Below are positions 48,343 to 58,501 of a DNA stretch of 64,000 nt, piece by piece. How positions within the stretch are numbered: the first letter of the stretch is position 1; each line of letters opens with the position of its first letter. The stretch is from contig NZ_FODV01000010.1 of the NCBI RefSeq assembly GCF_900110465.1, forward strand, positions 1-64,000, read 5' to 3'. The stretch is from Halogranum amylolyticum. Lineage in GTDB: Archaea > Halobacteriota > Halobacteria > Halobacteriales > Haloferacaceae. Position numbers and translations under genes: made by a program. Under the pieces are notes generated by a model. That model saw only the letters and a program-made list of their open reading frames with translations. It made no database searches and was not told the DNA's origin.

Positions 48343-49761
48343 TCACTCGGGAGTGAACTTCAGCCCGTAGCGGGTGACACCCTCTGTACTGTAGATACGA
48401 CGGAACTGCCCGACGACTCGGTCACCGACGGACACCCCATCCGGGTCGCAGTCAGTCAACTGCACGGGGAACCGTACCGTTTCGCTGTCTACCCTGATCT
48501 CGACGATAGCAACGGCGAACGGGCCGTCACGGCGCTGGAATTCGACGAACTCCGGTGGTGCACCACCCTGTCCGATCGTCGTCACGGCGACGACGTCACC
48601 GGTTCGGGGGAGTTCGACGTCCGTGAACGTGACCCGCTCGTGGCAACGAGGGCAGGCACCCTCCGGTGGGAACGCGATCGCCCCGCAGTCGGGGCACTGC
48701 CCAGCCACGAGTCGGTACCGCTGGGGAACCGTCCGCTGCCACGAGGGGAGGCTGACGTGGGCACCGCCGCCCGCGACGTCCGTCTCCCCGAGCGTTCCCC
48801 GCTCGCGCAGCGCGGTCGTGTACGAGACGTCCGTTCCGGCGTCGAGTACATCGGCGACACCCGTCGTGACCGACTCCTGGGTTGCAAAGGCAAGTGCAGT
48901 AGCCGTCGCCCCACTGCCGAAGAACCCTGCGACAGTCACGGAACTGGGGTCGCTCGACTCCAAGGCCGCCAGTAGGCCGAGTGCCGTCGTCGCAGTTCCG
49001 GCATCGCCGACGTCGTCGACGACCGTGCCGCGGCTGACAACCTCACCGCCGTACGGCAAGGCTCGTGCGATTCGGTGAGGGATATCTCCCGTCGGCTGGT
49101 AGAAACTCGCGCCGGTCACTGCGTCTGGGTCGACGTCAAGTGCCTCGACTGACGTGGCGACGAGGTCGCGAATCGCCTCGCGTTCGTAGGTCGTGATGCC
49201 CGGTTCGGCGACGGTCTCGCTACCTCGCTCGCGGAACCGAATTCCGGGCGCGTCACGAGAGCGCGTCGCCGTGTCGAGGAGCGTTACGGCCCCGTCGTCG
49301 GCGAACAGGAACGCGGCAGCCCCGGCCCCGACGCGCTGGCCCACTTCGGCGGCGTCTCCCGCTGGGGCGTCAGCGACGATGGCAAGCGCGGGGACATCCG
49401 CCATCGCTGCCGAGCATAGTGCATCTGCACCAGCCGCAGTACTCTGTGTCGCCGTTTCGAGACGGCAATCTGCGGCGAGACCGAGTGCCGCTGCGGCTTG
49501 CGGTGCGAACTCTCCCTCGTCGAGCGGTGGGGTCGTCGTCGCGAGTGCGACGTGTCCAACATTGTTAGCAGGGACGTCGCTGCCCTCAAGGGCGTCTCGA
49601 CCGGCAGCGACAGCCATCGTGAGCGTATCCTCGTCAGCCGCTGGCACCGCCACCCGCGATACCGGTGCGGAGGTGCCCCACGCGGCCTCGATTTCGTCGC
49701 CGGAGAGCCGCTGCCGCGGGACGTACACGCCCGTCGCGACGATGCCGCGGTTCGAACTCAT
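48343..49761 (-). CDS. HMG-CoA-synthase-like protein fused to a DUF35 zinc-ribbon/OB domain
   Basis: 472 residues. Positions 1-320 follow the thiolase-fold HMG-CoA synthase/KAS III family (GIVATGVYVPRQRLSGDEIE, then FYQPTGDIPHRIARALPYGG). The nucleophile region reads LETATQSTAAGADAL, with S107 or T108 where the family has Cys. The C-terminal 130 residues form a zinc ribbon (CPDCGAIAFPPEGACPRCHE) and OB fold. A non-catalytic or modified-chemistry subunit is implied. Its start overlaps the stop of the thiolase gene (4 nt), so the two proteins probably form one complex. Confidence 0.85.
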   Translation of the reverse strand: MSSNRGIVATGVYVPRQRLSGDEIEAAWGTSAPVSRVAVPAADEDTLTMAVAAGRDALEGSDVPANNVGHVALATTTPPLDEGEFAPQAAAALGLAADCRLETATQSTAAGADALCSAAMADVPALAIVADAPAGDAAEVGQRVGAGAAAFLFADDGAVTLLDTATRSRDAPGIRFRERGSETVAEPGITTYEREAIRDLVATSVEALDVDPDAVTGASFYQPTGDIPHRIARALPYGGEVVSRGTVVDDVGDAGTATTALGLLAALESSDPSSVTVAGFFGSGATATALAFATQESVTTGVADVLDAGTDVSYTTALRERGTLGETDVAGGGAHVSLPSWQRTVPQRYRLVAGQCPDCGAIAFPPEGACPRCHERVTFTDVELPRTGDVVAVTTIGQGGAPPEFVEFQRRDGPFAVAIVEIRVDSETVRFPVQLTDCDPDGVSVGDRVVGQFRRIYSTEGVTRYGLKFTPE

Positions 49762-50933
49762 CGCGCACCTCCGTCGACCCGCTCGAGCACGTGGACGGTG
49801 ACACCACCGCCGGAGCCACCGACGTTGTGGGTGAGCCCGACCTTTGGGTCGTCAGTCTGGACGTGGGCCTCACCTCGGAGTTGGGCAAACGCCTCGACGA
49901 CCTGTCCGGTTCCCGTCGCGCCGATGGGGTGACCTTTTGACTTGAGGCCGCCGGAGGTGTTGACTGGGAGTTCTCCGTCGGCGTCTGTGACACCGTCGCG
50001 GAGGAGTCGGGGTGCCTCGCCGCGCTCACAGAACCCGAGGTCCTCGTAGGCGACGAGTTCGGCGATGGCGAAACAGTCGTGTACCTCCGCGAAGTCGAGG
50101 TCCTCCGGCGAGATGTCCGCCTCTTCGTACGCTCTGTCGGCAGCCGTCTGTGACGCCGGGATGCTCGTCAGCGAGTCGCGCTGGAACAGTCCGACGCGAC
50201 CGCTGGCCGCCCCCACCCCCGCGACGCGAATCGGGTCGTCAGAGAGTTCGTGTGCGACCGACTCGTTGGCGACGATGACGGCACTCGCCCCGTCAGTCGT
50301 CGGACAACAGTGATAGAGGTTCAGCGGCGCGGCCACGTCCGGTGCGTTCATCGCGTCCTCCAATGTACATTCGAAGCCGAGTTGCGCGTGCGGGTTCTGC
50401 GCCCCGTTGGCGTGGTTTTTGACGGCGACACGGGAGAGGTCCTCTTTCTCGGCACCATACTCGCGCATGTAAGCGCTCGCCATCTGGGCATAGACGCCCG
50501 CAAACGTGGTTCCGGAGAGCCGTTCCCACTCTGTCTCGCCGCTCACGCCGAGCCACCACTTCGTGTGGTCGGAACTCATGTCGGTCATCACCTCGTACCC
50601 GCCCGCGAGCGCGACGTCCGCCATCCCGGACCGGACGGCCATCACCGCTTGTCGGAGCGCATACCCCGAGGCGGCACAGGCGTTCTCGACGCGCGTCGTG
50701 GGGATGCCGTGCAGCCCGAGATGTTCGGTCACGGCCGGGCCGCTCAGCCCCAACTGCCGACCGCCGACGCCGAGTGTGCCGAGGAACGCCTCGTCGATAC
50801 GGTTAGTGTCGAAGTCACCCCCGGTACTCTCGAGTGCCTCGTCGAACGCGTCGTCGAACAACGAACGGTACGTCTCCGACGGAAACGAACCGAAGTCTGA
50901 CTGTCCAGCACCGATTACGTACGCATCGGTCAT
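49758..50933 (-). CDS. Acetyl-CoA acetyltransferase-type thiolase
   Basis: 391 residues with all catalytic elements: C86 in VENACAASGYAL, the NTSGGLKSKGHPIGATGTGQ segment with the conserved His, and HNVGGSGGGVTV. It can cleave 3-ketoacyl-CoA with CoA or condense two acyl-CoAs. It is the first gene of a two-gene unit with the HMG-CoA-synthase-like/DUF35 fusion. The arrangement parallels the archaeal thiolase/HMG-CoA synthase/DUF35 complex, but the partner lacks the usual Cys. The enoyl-CoA hydratase gene at 51012 is divergent. Confidence 0.9.
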   Translation of the reverse strand: MTDAYVIGAGQSDFGSFPSETYRSLFDDAFDEALESTGGDFDTNRIDEAFLGTLGVGGRQLGLSGPAVTEHLGLHGIPTTRVENACAASGYALRQAVMAVRSGMADVALAGGYEVMTDMSSDHTKWWLGVSGETEWERLSGTTFAGVYAQMASAYMREYGAEKEDLSRVAVKNHANGAQNPHAQLGFECTLEDAMNAPDVAAPLNLYHCCPTTDGASAVIVANESVAHELSDDPIRVAGVGAASGRVGLFQRDSLTSIPASQTAADRAYEEADISPEDLDFAEVHDCFAIAELVAYEDLGFCERGEAPRLLRDGVTDADGELPVNTSGGLKSKGHPIGATGTGQVVEAFAQLRGEAHVQTDDPKVGLTHNVGGSGGGVTVHVLERVDGGAR

Positions 50934-51011
50934 ACACTATCGAAGCGGATAGATGACTAAAAAGTGTGGGCTCCGGCTGGATTTATACGCCCGTCGACCG
51001 AGAGAGTCAGT

Positions 51012-51779
51012 ATGGTTCGAGTCGAGACAGCTGACCGCGTCCACACTCTTACGTTTGACCGACCCGAGACAAAGAACGCCTTCTCCCCGACGGCGGCAAG
51101 AGAACTCGTCGACGGACTGGAAGCGGCGGCCGAGGCTGACGCTCGCGCCGTGGTGCTGACGGGAGACGGCGACGCGTTCAGCGCCGGCGGCGACATCCAG
51201 TCGATGGCCGAACGAGAGGAGACACCACACGAGTCCTACGATCGCGTCCAGTCGACGCTCAATACGGTCGTCGAAACGATGCTGACAGCTCCGTTCCCTG
51301 TAATCGCGAAGGTGAACGGCGACGCCGTCGGTGCGGGGACGAACATCGTCGCAGCGTGCGACTTCGTCTACGCGGACATGGAGGCGCGGTTTGGCGAGGT
51401 GTTCGCCAACGTTGGTCTGATTCCCGATTCTGGTGGAACCGTAATCCTCCCTGCACTCGTCGGTCTCCGGACGGCGAAGGAGTTGACGATGACAGGACGA
51501 CTCTTTGACGCCGAGGAGGCAGTGGAGATGGACCTCATCAACCGTGCTGTCCCCACCGAGGAGCTTGACAACACCGTCGGCGACCTGTTGGAGACACTCG
51601 AAAAGAAACCGACAGAGACGCTCGCACTGACGAAGCGAGGACTCCACGAGAACATCGGTCGTCCGTTCCGCGACGCACTCGACAGAGAGGCACACCTCCA
51701 GGTGCTTGCATACGGAAGTAACGCCCACGAGACCGGTGTGAACGCGTTTCTGAACGGAGAGCGTCCGGAGTTCCGGTAG
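51012..51779 (+). CDS. Enoyl-CoA hydratase/isomerase (crotonase) family enzyme
   Basis: 255 residues from ATG 51012, the first Met with crotonase similarity. The oxyanion-hole segments are DAFSAGGDIQSM and VNGDAVGAGTNIVAACD. The active-site loop reads FANVGLIPDSGGTVILPALV, with Asp instead of the second catalytic Glu, as in PaaG-type isomerases and some lyases. It may hydrate, isomerise or cleave an enoyl-CoA. The aldehyde dehydrogenase gene starts 48 bp after its stop on the same strand, which would fit a hydratase-lyase/aldehyde dehydrogenase pair. Confidence 0.88.
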   Translation: MVRVETADRVHTLTFDRPETKNAFSPTAARELVDGLEAAAEADARAVVLTGDGDAFSAGGDIQSMAEREETPHESYDRVQSTLNTVVETMLTAPFPVIAKVNGDAVGAGTNIVAACDFVYADMEARFGEVFANVGLIPDSGGTVILPALVGLRTAKELTMTGRLFDAEEAVEMDLINRAVPTEELDNTVGDLLETLEKKPTETLALTKRGLHENIGRPFRDALDREAHLQVLAYGSNAHETGVNAFLNGERPEFR

Positions 51780-51827
51780 ATTACCGCCGAGTCAACTTTT
51801 TTCACAGTTCGGAGAAGTGGTATCAGT

Positions 51828-53291
51828 ATGCGGTATGATGGCCCGACACAATTGTACATCGACGGCGAATGGACCGACGCTGCAGACGGCAGTACGTTAG
51901 AAACACTCGACCCGGCGACCGAAGAAACGTATGCGACGGTCGCCTGCGCCACCGCGGAAGATGCGAGTCGTGCAGTCGCGGCAGCCGATGCGGCCGCGGA
52001 ACGCGGGTCCGAGTGGCGGACCACGGCACCAAGCGACCGAGGAGAGTTTCTGCGCGCGATGGCCGACGAAATCGAGGCGATGGCCGACGAGATCACCCTT
52101 GTCGAGTCGCACGACAACGGGAAGACGCCGTTCGAGGCCGGTCTCGACGTCGACATGGTCGTCGACACGTTCCGCTACTACGCCGGGTGGACAGACAAAC
52201 TGACCGGGGAGACGATTCCGGTCCCTGGAGATCGACTCGACTACACTCTCCAAGAGCCGCTGGGCGTCACTGCCCACATCGCGCCATGGAATTATCCCTT
52301 CCAACTCGCGGGGCGAAGTCTCGCACCGGCGTTGGCCTGCGGAAACACAGCCGTTCTGAAACCCTCGAACACGACACCGCTGTCAGCGCTCTACTACGCG
52401 AAGGCTGCCGAAGCCGCTGGCCTGCCGGACGGCGTCCTCAACGTCATTCCCGGAACTGGATCCGAGGTAGGGAGTGCACTCGTCGACGAACCCGCTGTCG
52501 ACCACGTCGCGTTCACCGGGAGTACAGGCGTCGGCAAACACATCATGTCTCAGGCAGCGGACAACGTGACCGGTGTCACACTCGAACTCGGGGGCAAAGG
52601 CCCGAATATCGTCTTCCCCGATGCGAATCTCGAGGCCGCGTCCAAAGGAGTCCACTACGGGATCTTCATGAACTGTGGGCAGATGTGCTGGGCGGGTTCA
52701 CGTCTCCTCGTCCACGAGGACGTTCACGACGAGGTAGTCGATCGCGTCGTCCAGCGGGCGGAGGCGACGCCGCTCGGGAGTGGTATCGACGACGACGGAC
52801 GGATGGGGCCTGCAGTAAGTGAGTCGCACCGCGACGACGTGCTTGAGTACATCCAACTCGGTGTCGATGAGGGCGCCACGGTGGCAGCAGGTGGCGGTGT
52901 CCCCGAGGACACCGACCAGGGGTACTTCATCGAACCGACCGTGTTCACGGATGTGACGAACGACATGCAGATCGCCCGTGAGGAGATCTTCGGACCGGTG
53001 CTCTCGGTCATTGAGTTCTCGGAGTTTGAGGAGGCACTCGAAATCGCCAATGACTCCCCGTTCGGACTCAGCGCTGGCGTCTGGACGAATGACATCAACA
53101 AAGCGCACGCAGCCGCTTCGCGGCTCGACTACGGGATGATAAGCGTCAACGAGTACCCCCAGACATTCCCGCAGACGCCGTTCGGTGGGTACAAAGAGAG
53201 CGGCCTCGGACGCGAACAAGGGACCGAGGCAATCAAGGAGTACACGCAGGCAAAGAACGTCAACGTCAACCTCGATCTGGACGCACAGTAG
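51828..53291 (+). CDS. NAD(P)-dependent aldehyde dehydrogenase
   Basis: 487 residues, standard ALDH length. Catalytic residues seen are C287 (NCGQMCWAG), E253 (VTLELGGKGP) and N155 (APWNYPF); the cofactor site has FTGSTGVGKHIM. It oxidises an aldehyde to an acid in the cytoplasm. The FQ-x-QRC signature is altered to GQMCWAG as in betaine-aldehyde-type and aromatic aldehyde enzymes. It follows the crotonase gene and precedes a 1.5-kb gap. Confidence 0.93.
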   Translation: MRYDGPTQLYIDGEWTDAADGSTLETLDPATEETYATVACATAEDASRAVAAADAAAERGSEWRTTAPSDRGEFLRAMADEIEAMADEITLVESHDNGKTPFEAGLDVDMVVDTFRYYAGWTDKLTGETIPVPGDRLDYTLQEPLGVTAHIAPWNYPFQLAGRSLAPALACGNTAVLKPSNTTPLSALYYAKAAEAAGLPDGVLNVIPGTGSEVGSALVDEPAVDHVAFTGSTGVGKHIMSQAADNVTGVTLELGGKGPNIVFPDANLEAASKGVHYGIFMNCGQMCWAGSRLLVHEDVHDEVVDRVVQRAEATPLGSGIDDDGRMGPAVSESHRDDVLEYIQLGVDEGATVAAGGGVPEDTDQGYFIEPTVFTDVTNDMQIAREEIFGPVLSVIEFSEFEEALEIANDSPFGLSAGVWTNDINKAHAAASRLDYGMISVNEYPQTFPQTPFGGYKESGLGREQGTEAIKEYTQAKNVNVNLDLDAQ

Positions 53292-54808
53292 CGACGTCGG
53301 CCGACGCAGCAACCCGACGGACCAACCTCGACTCTTACCTCTTCTCTTCGAGACGACGATACTTGATCACGGCGCTCTGTCTCGTCGCCGAACGCGGACA
53401 CTATCGACGAGGGGTGCCACGTAGTTCGTGTTCCTGTATACTGGGATTGAAAACGACTGCGCCGTTACCCTAGGAGCGCACGCGTCGTGTAGGGAGAGAA
53501 CAACGGCGTCTAGCGTCGTGCACAAGGTGGACCGATCCCGGTACTGTGGACATCGGCGGTAATCAGCGGAGTTCGTAAACTGCCCGTATAGCCTGAACGA
53601 ACTCGGGCGGTCGGCATATCGGTAGTCGTCGAGACCGACAAAAATGGTAACGGGTGGTTGGGACAGACTGTGACGATTCGTGTGAGCGTTGCAACGGGCG
53701 GGCAGACGGGGGGTGCTCAGGTCCCTCGCACTGGCCACCCGTGCCTGCCTATGACTGAAGACGCTCGATCACGAGGCCGATTACCCACGGCCAGTTCGAT
53801 ATACCGGTTAATGTCTTTTAATGATTATCCTTTAGATGAAAATTACGTGTGTCGGTCGGTTCCACAGTCCGCCGTCTCCTTACCTCATCGGTGCCCTGAG
53901 AGCGAAAACGCCCGCCGCATCTCACCACAAATCCCCGCTTGGCGACGACCATCGGGATGTCGTCCCATGTGGATAGCATCGCCGACTCAACTTCGCCGCC
54001 GAGCCGCTCTTTCGACATTCTCGGCGATTGATTTCTCTGGTCACTCAAAGTACGGCAACGTCACCTTGCTGGCATTTGCGAGACTATCGAGAATTGCCAG
54101 AACGTCCTGCTTGACGAGAGCTTGTCACCGCTGAAGGTGATCGCCCGTTGGCACCTCCGACAACGAGGTCGACTCGTATTCAGTCTACGTTTTCAGCCGT
54201 GATTACACCGCCGACTGCAAGAGGGGCGGGGCGTCGCTCTCCCGTTTGAGGAGTCGTCGTTCGCCACCTCTTCTGAGATTTCATAGTTCATTATCTCTTC
54301 TGGCTATTCTTGTTGGAGGGGATGGTGTGCATGTTGAGGTTCTCTGAGTCTAGATACCACCGTTGACGTCGCTGATGACGACAACATCTCACCACTCCTA
54401 CACGGGCACACCGTTCGCACCAACACTTCCAAACCTCTGGACAGCGCTGGTCGAATTGTTGAGCGAGGGAAACACGTGTGACGCGAGAGGTGGAGCTCCA
54501 TCCCATTACAGATATAGAGTTGTAATGACCACTATGATGGTCAATATCGGACCCAGCCTTTCACAGAGAACACACGAGGTCAAAAGCAGTTCGGGGATCT
54601 CGAATTCCTGGTAGCGGTGATTCGATGTTAGTGTGGTTAATTTCAGTAGGTGTTTACAAATTCGTTTACAGCCGCAAAAACGACATGTCGACTCTCTATA
54701 CATACTCTACTACCGAAATCAGAACGAGCGAATCCCACCCTAAAGATGAAACGGGCCGGGTGGAGGGTGACCGGCTTGAACGAAGCGATGAAGACGAACT
54801 CAGGGCAC
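53292..54808. other. 1.5-kb gap with decayed coding fragments
   Basis: No intact gene. On the minus strand around 53900-54130 fragments read ALVKQDVLAILDSLANASKV, TLPYFE, PEKSIAENVE and, in another frame, GGEVESAMLSTWDDIPMVVA, which together look like a degraded protein gene. A minus-strand fragment near 54310-54490 has several Cys/His codons but no identity. The rest is AT-richer than the flanks. Probable insertion-sequence or plasmid debris that separates the two parts of the catabolic region. Confidence 0.4.
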
Positions 54809-56431
54809 CTATGGGCGGAGTTCCGTTCGCCGTATCTTCCCCGTCTCGGTCCGAGGGAGCGTTTCCACAAACTCGATCTCGCGCGGGTACTTGTACGGTG
54901 CGAGGGTGTTCTTCACGTGTGTCTGGAACTCTTGGACGAGCGACTCGCTCGGTTCGTACTCGTCGTGGAGGACGACGTACGCTTTCACGATCTCCCCACG
55001 CTCCTCGTCAGGTGCGCCGACGACGGCAATCTCTTGGACGGCGTCGCGGTCCTCAAGCACCATCTCAACTTCAGGGCCAGGGATGTTGTAACCGCTGGAG
55101 ATGATGAGATCGTCCTGTCGCGACTGGTATTCGAAGCGACCGTCCTCACGCTGGACAAAGATGTCTCCGGGATAGCTCCAGCCGTCCTCGACGACCTCTC
55201 GCTGCTTCCCTGGACGGTTCCAGTATGTGATTCCGGTCGGACCACGGACAGCGAGGAGCCCCGACTGTCCCCGTTCAAGCGTCTTTCTCGTCTCCGGGTC
55301 GACAATCTTCGCCTCGTATCCAGGTACTGGGAACCCCGTCACTCCAGGTTCGATATCGTCGGTGTGTCGGTGGCTGATGAAGATATGGAGCATTTCGGTC
55401 GTTCCGATTCCATCGAGAATGTCGATGCCGTACGCGTCGTTGATCCGGTCGAACGTGTGGGGTGTCAATGGCTCTCCCGCGCTTAACCCGAGTCGGAGTG
55501 AACTGACGTCGTACTTCTCAGGTCCCTTGGGGAACTTCGAGAGAAGCTGGTTGTACGCCGTCGGAACGGAGCAGAAGACAGTGATTTCGTGCTTCTCGAT
55601 TGTCTTGAGCAGTTTCTCGGGTGTCGCGTCTTGGACGAGACTCGTCGTCGCACCGAATCGGAGCGGATGTGTCACAAGATCGCCGTAGCCGTACGCGAAA
55701 GGTAGCGGCGGATTTCCGCCGAAGACGTCATCTTCGGACGCGTCCACACAGTATCGCGCGTACGTGTCGGCGGTTGCGAGAATCGCCTGGTGACTGTGGA
55801 CGACACCCTTGGGACGGCCAGTTGTCCCGCTCGTGTACAGCATCAGTCCGATGTCAGTCCCTTTGGTCTCGTAGGCATCCAGTTCGTCGCTCGCCTCGGC
55901 GAGGAGATCGCGATAGCTCTGATGGTCATGGTCGACACCAACGTCATCGACGACGACGATCTCCTCGAGGAGGTCAACATTCTCGGCGGCCCCCTCAAGT
56001 TCATCGAGGAGGTCGTCGTAGACGACGGCAAACCTGATGCCCGCGTCTTCGATAATCTCGGAGAGCTCTTTCGCCCGAAGTAGTTTCATTGACGGCTGTG
56101 GGACGGCACCAATTTTCTGTGCCGCGAGGCAAGTAACGATGGCCTCTGGACGGTTAGGGAAGCGAACGAGCATTCTGTCTCCGGGTTCGACGCCGAGTGA
56201 ATGTAATGCGTTTCCGAGACTGTTTACTTTCTCTAAGAGTTCGGCGTACGTGATCTCTTGCTCTCGGAATCGGATGGCGACGTTGTCCCCCCGTCCCTCC
56301 GCCACATGACGGTCGACAAGCTCCTCCGCCACGTTGACGTGCTCGGGATAGTTCACTTCGGGAAGAGCGTAAACCGGGTCAGGAGCGAGTTCCCCGTCAG
56401 GGAGGTGCTCCTCTGGGAGATTCTCTTGCAT
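54809..56431 (-). CDS. AMP-forming acyl-CoA ligase, benzoate/2-aminobenzoate-CoA ligase type
   Basis: 540 residues. The P-loop-like A3 motif is LMLYTSGTTGRPKGVVHSHQ. The segment DGIGTTEMLHIFISHRHTDD is characteristic of the benzoate-CoA ligase clade, followed by GVTGFPVPGYEAKIVDPETR and SGYNIPGPEVEMVLEDRDAV; the adenylation Lys is in LPRTETGKIRRTEL. It activates a carboxylic acid, probably aromatic, with ATP and CoA. It is divergent from the MfnA-type gene. Confidence 0.9.
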   Translation of the reverse strand: MQENLPEEHLPDGELAPDPVYALPEVNYPEHVNVAEELVDRHVAEGRGDNVAIRFREQEITYAELLEKVNSLGNALHSLGVEPGDRMLVRFPNRPEAIVTCLAAQKIGAVPQPSMKLLRAKELSEIIEDAGIRFAVVYDDLLDELEGAAENVDLLEEIVVVDDVGVDHDHQSYRDLLAEASDELDAYETKGTDIGLMLYTSGTTGRPKGVVHSHQAILATADTYARYCVDASEDDVFGGNPPLPFAYGYGDLVTHPLRFGATTSLVQDATPEKLLKTIEKHEITVFCSVPTAYNQLLSKFPKGPEKYDVSSLRLGLSAGEPLTPHTFDRINDAYGIDILDGIGTTEMLHIFISHRHTDDIEPGVTGFPVPGYEAKIVDPETRKTLERGQSGLLAVRGPTGITYWNRPGKQREVVEDGWSYPGDIFVQREDGRFEYQSRQDDLIISSGYNIPGPEVEMVLEDRDAVQEIAVVGAPDEERGEIVKAYVVLHDEYEPSESLVQEFQTHVKNTLAPYKYPREIEFVETLPRTETGKIRRTELRP

Positions 56432-56587
56432 GACTCAAATTATAAAACAGGTACGTTTCATTTGAGCGTTTCGGTATGGTATAACTATTCACGATTCGCA
56501 ATCTGACACCGCATGTAGACAGTGGGCGTCGTTGAGCGAAAACGGCCTTTTATGCCGGTAGAACGTTATCGACGTGATACCGTACCA

Positions 56588-57655
56588 ATGACCACACGCA
56601 CCGTGACCTGCGAACCCCAGAACTTCCGTCGAGTGCTCTCGTCAATGTGCACCGAACCCCATCCGCTCGCTCGACAGGCGGCAAGCCGTTTTCTGGCCAC
56701 GAACCCAGGTGACCCGACTACCTACCGTACTGTCTCTAAGTTAGAGAGTGAGGTCGTCGAACGGCTTGGTGAGGTAACTGGACAGTCAGACGTCGAAGGC
56801 TATATCGCCTCCGGGGGAACGGAAGCAAATATCCAGGCTGTTCGCGCCGCACGCGACTTCCACGATGTCAACGATCCTAACGTCGTCGTCCCGGAGCACG
56901 CCCACTTCAGTTTCCACAAGGCTGCGGACGTGTTGGACGTCGAACTCCGGACCGTACCGCTCACCGAACGTCTCGTCGCCGACGTCGATGCGGTCGCAGC
57001 AGCGACAGATCGAGACACGGTACTCGTCGCCGGGGTCGCCGGCTCGACCGAGTACGGACGCGTTGACCCGATTCCGAAACTCGCCGACCTCGCAGCGGCG
57101 GTCGACGCCTTCACCCACGTCGACGCCGCTTGGGGCGGGTTCTATCTCCCGTTCACGGAGTACGACTGGAACTTTGCAGACGCGGCCGTCGACACCCTGA
57201 CCATCGATCCCCACAAACTCGGACAGGCTGCCGTTCCCGCGGGTGGATTCCTCACCCAAAGTCGAAAGATTATGGACACGCTGGCCGTCGAAACACCGTA
57301 TCTCGAGTCGACGTCACAGGCGACGCTCACAGGAACGCGTTCCGGGGCTGGTGTTGCGAGTGCCGTGGCAGTCCTTCGAGAACTTTGGCCGGATGGCTAC
57401 CGTGAGCAGTTCGAGACCTCGATGTCGGACGCCGAGTGGCTAGCCGACGCGTTATCGAACCGCGGATTCGACGTCGTTGAACCAACGTTACCGCTCGTGG
57501 CCGCGAGCGTCTCCGAACGGCTGTTCGAGCGACTCCGTAAGCGAGGGTGGCGTCTTTCTCGGACGGCGAACGGCGAGTTGCGAATCGTTTGTATGCCCCA
57601 CGTGACCCGTGAACTGCTAGAGTCGTTTGTCGAGACAATCGACGAGTTGCGGTGA
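56588..57655 (+). CDS. mfnA: PLP-dependent group II decarboxylase of the MfnA family
   Basis: 355 residues from ATG 56588; a TATA-less upstream ATG (56522) adds 22 unconserved residues. The pyridoxal site is [20 protein letters not shown] with K210, and [12 protein letters not shown] holds the Asp. N-terminal features ([34 protein letters not shown]) are typical of archaeal MfnA. Family members decarboxylate tyrosine, glutamate or aspartate, and in haloarchaea the aspartate enzyme makes beta-alanine for CoA. Its position beside an aromatic ligase permits an aromatic amino acid substrate, but this is inference. Confidence 0.88.
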   Translation: MTTRTVTCEPQNFRRVLSSMCTEPHPLARQAASRFLATNPGDPTTYRTVSKLESEVVERLGEVTGQSDVEGYIASGGTEANIQAVRAARDFHDVNDPNVVVPEHAHFSFHKAADVLDVELRTVPLTERLVADVDAVAAATDRDTVLVAGVAGSTEYGRVDPIPKLADLAAAVDAFTHVDAAWGGFYLPFTEYDWNFADAAVDTLTIDPHKLGQAAVPAGGFLTQSRKIMDTLAVETPYLESTSQATLTGTRSGAGVASAVAVLRELWPDGYREQFETSMSDAEWLADALSNRGFDVVEPTLPLVAASVSERLFERLRKRGWRLSRTANGELRIVCMPHVTRELLESFVETIDELR

Positions 57656-57933
57656 CGGTTCCCAGAGACATCTTATCAGCCTCGTCACTGGGAAGGACCG
57701 ATGAATTCGAACAGGCTGCCGATAGCTGATTACGGTCCGCGCGAATTTTGTCAGAACGTCATGCTTGATTCTGGCGGAAGGTAGAGTACCACTGTAGACG
57801 GGACTAGGTTACCTTTGACATGCACCGCAGGTAGCTCATCGAACCTGCTTTTCTCCTCGTTCCCGTCTACGTGCGACTTCGGAGAGCACTCGCAAGCGAC
57901 TAGCCGCTGGTGGCTGTCGAGAGTGAGACGCAG

Positions 57934-58371
57934 CTATTCCCGTCGCTTGAAGATCGTCGTCGCCCGCCAGAAGACAACCTCCTCCTCGTGCTGGTTGTAG
58001 CCGACCACTTCGTTGTCGACGTATCCATGGTCATCTTGACTCTCGGACACTCGCTTATCCACGATCGTATAGTACGCCGTGATCGTATCGTCCGGTTGAA
58101 CTGAATGCTCCCATCGCAACTCATCAAGCCCGAATGAACTCAATGCAGCCGTCTCTGAGAGAAACTCGTCGACCAAGAGACGCATACAGATACTTGACAC
58201 CTGCCACCCACTGGCGACGATATGCTGGTTCTCCACAGTCTGCGTTGACTCGTCAACGTGCTGCGGTCGTGGGTCGTACTGTTCGGCGAACGAGATTAGC
58301 TCGTCTCGAGTTACGCGGTGACTGCCGAGTTCGTGGACGTGCCCGACTTCGAGATCTTCGTAGTATATCAT
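57934..58371 (-). CDS. MaoC-like hot-dog dehydratase
   Basis: 145 residues from ATG 58371 (MIYYEDLEVGHVHELGSHRV). The (R)-hydratase signature Y-D-x(n)-H with FAEQYDPRPQHVD is present, followed by VASGWQVSSICMRLLVDEFL. MaoC-domain proteins hydrate enoyl-CoA or dehydrate 3-hydroxyacyl-CoA. The frame from 58479 adds 36 residues without similarity. It is divergent from the UbiD operon, sharing its promoter region. Confidence 0.85.
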   Translation of the reverse strand: MIYYEDLEVGHVHELGSHRVTRDELISFAEQYDPRPQHVDESTQTVENQHIVASGWQVSSICMRLLVDEFLSETAALSSFGLDELRWEHSVQPDDTITAYYTIVDKRVSESQDDHGYVDNEVVGYNQHEEEVVFWRATTIFKRRE

Positions 58372-58501
58372 GGTTAACTGTCTGTAGTGACTCGTCTCAG
58401 TGGACAAAAATGTTCGTGCTCGACCGAGGGTGGAACGGTTGACAGGGTCGCTGTCGACACATGTGGGAGATGAATCCATACTGAAGAACCGGGAAGGACT
58501 T

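Noticed and set aside
53658..54134. 158-codon plus-strand frame in the 53-54 kb gap
   Set aside because: Pro/Arg/Ser-rich, no motifs; the opposite strand has better, though broken, protein-like fragments.
54650..55486. 278-codon plus-strand frame opposite the CoA ligase
   Set aside because: It is antisense to conserved ligase motifs and its composition is not that of a folded protein with a known pattern.
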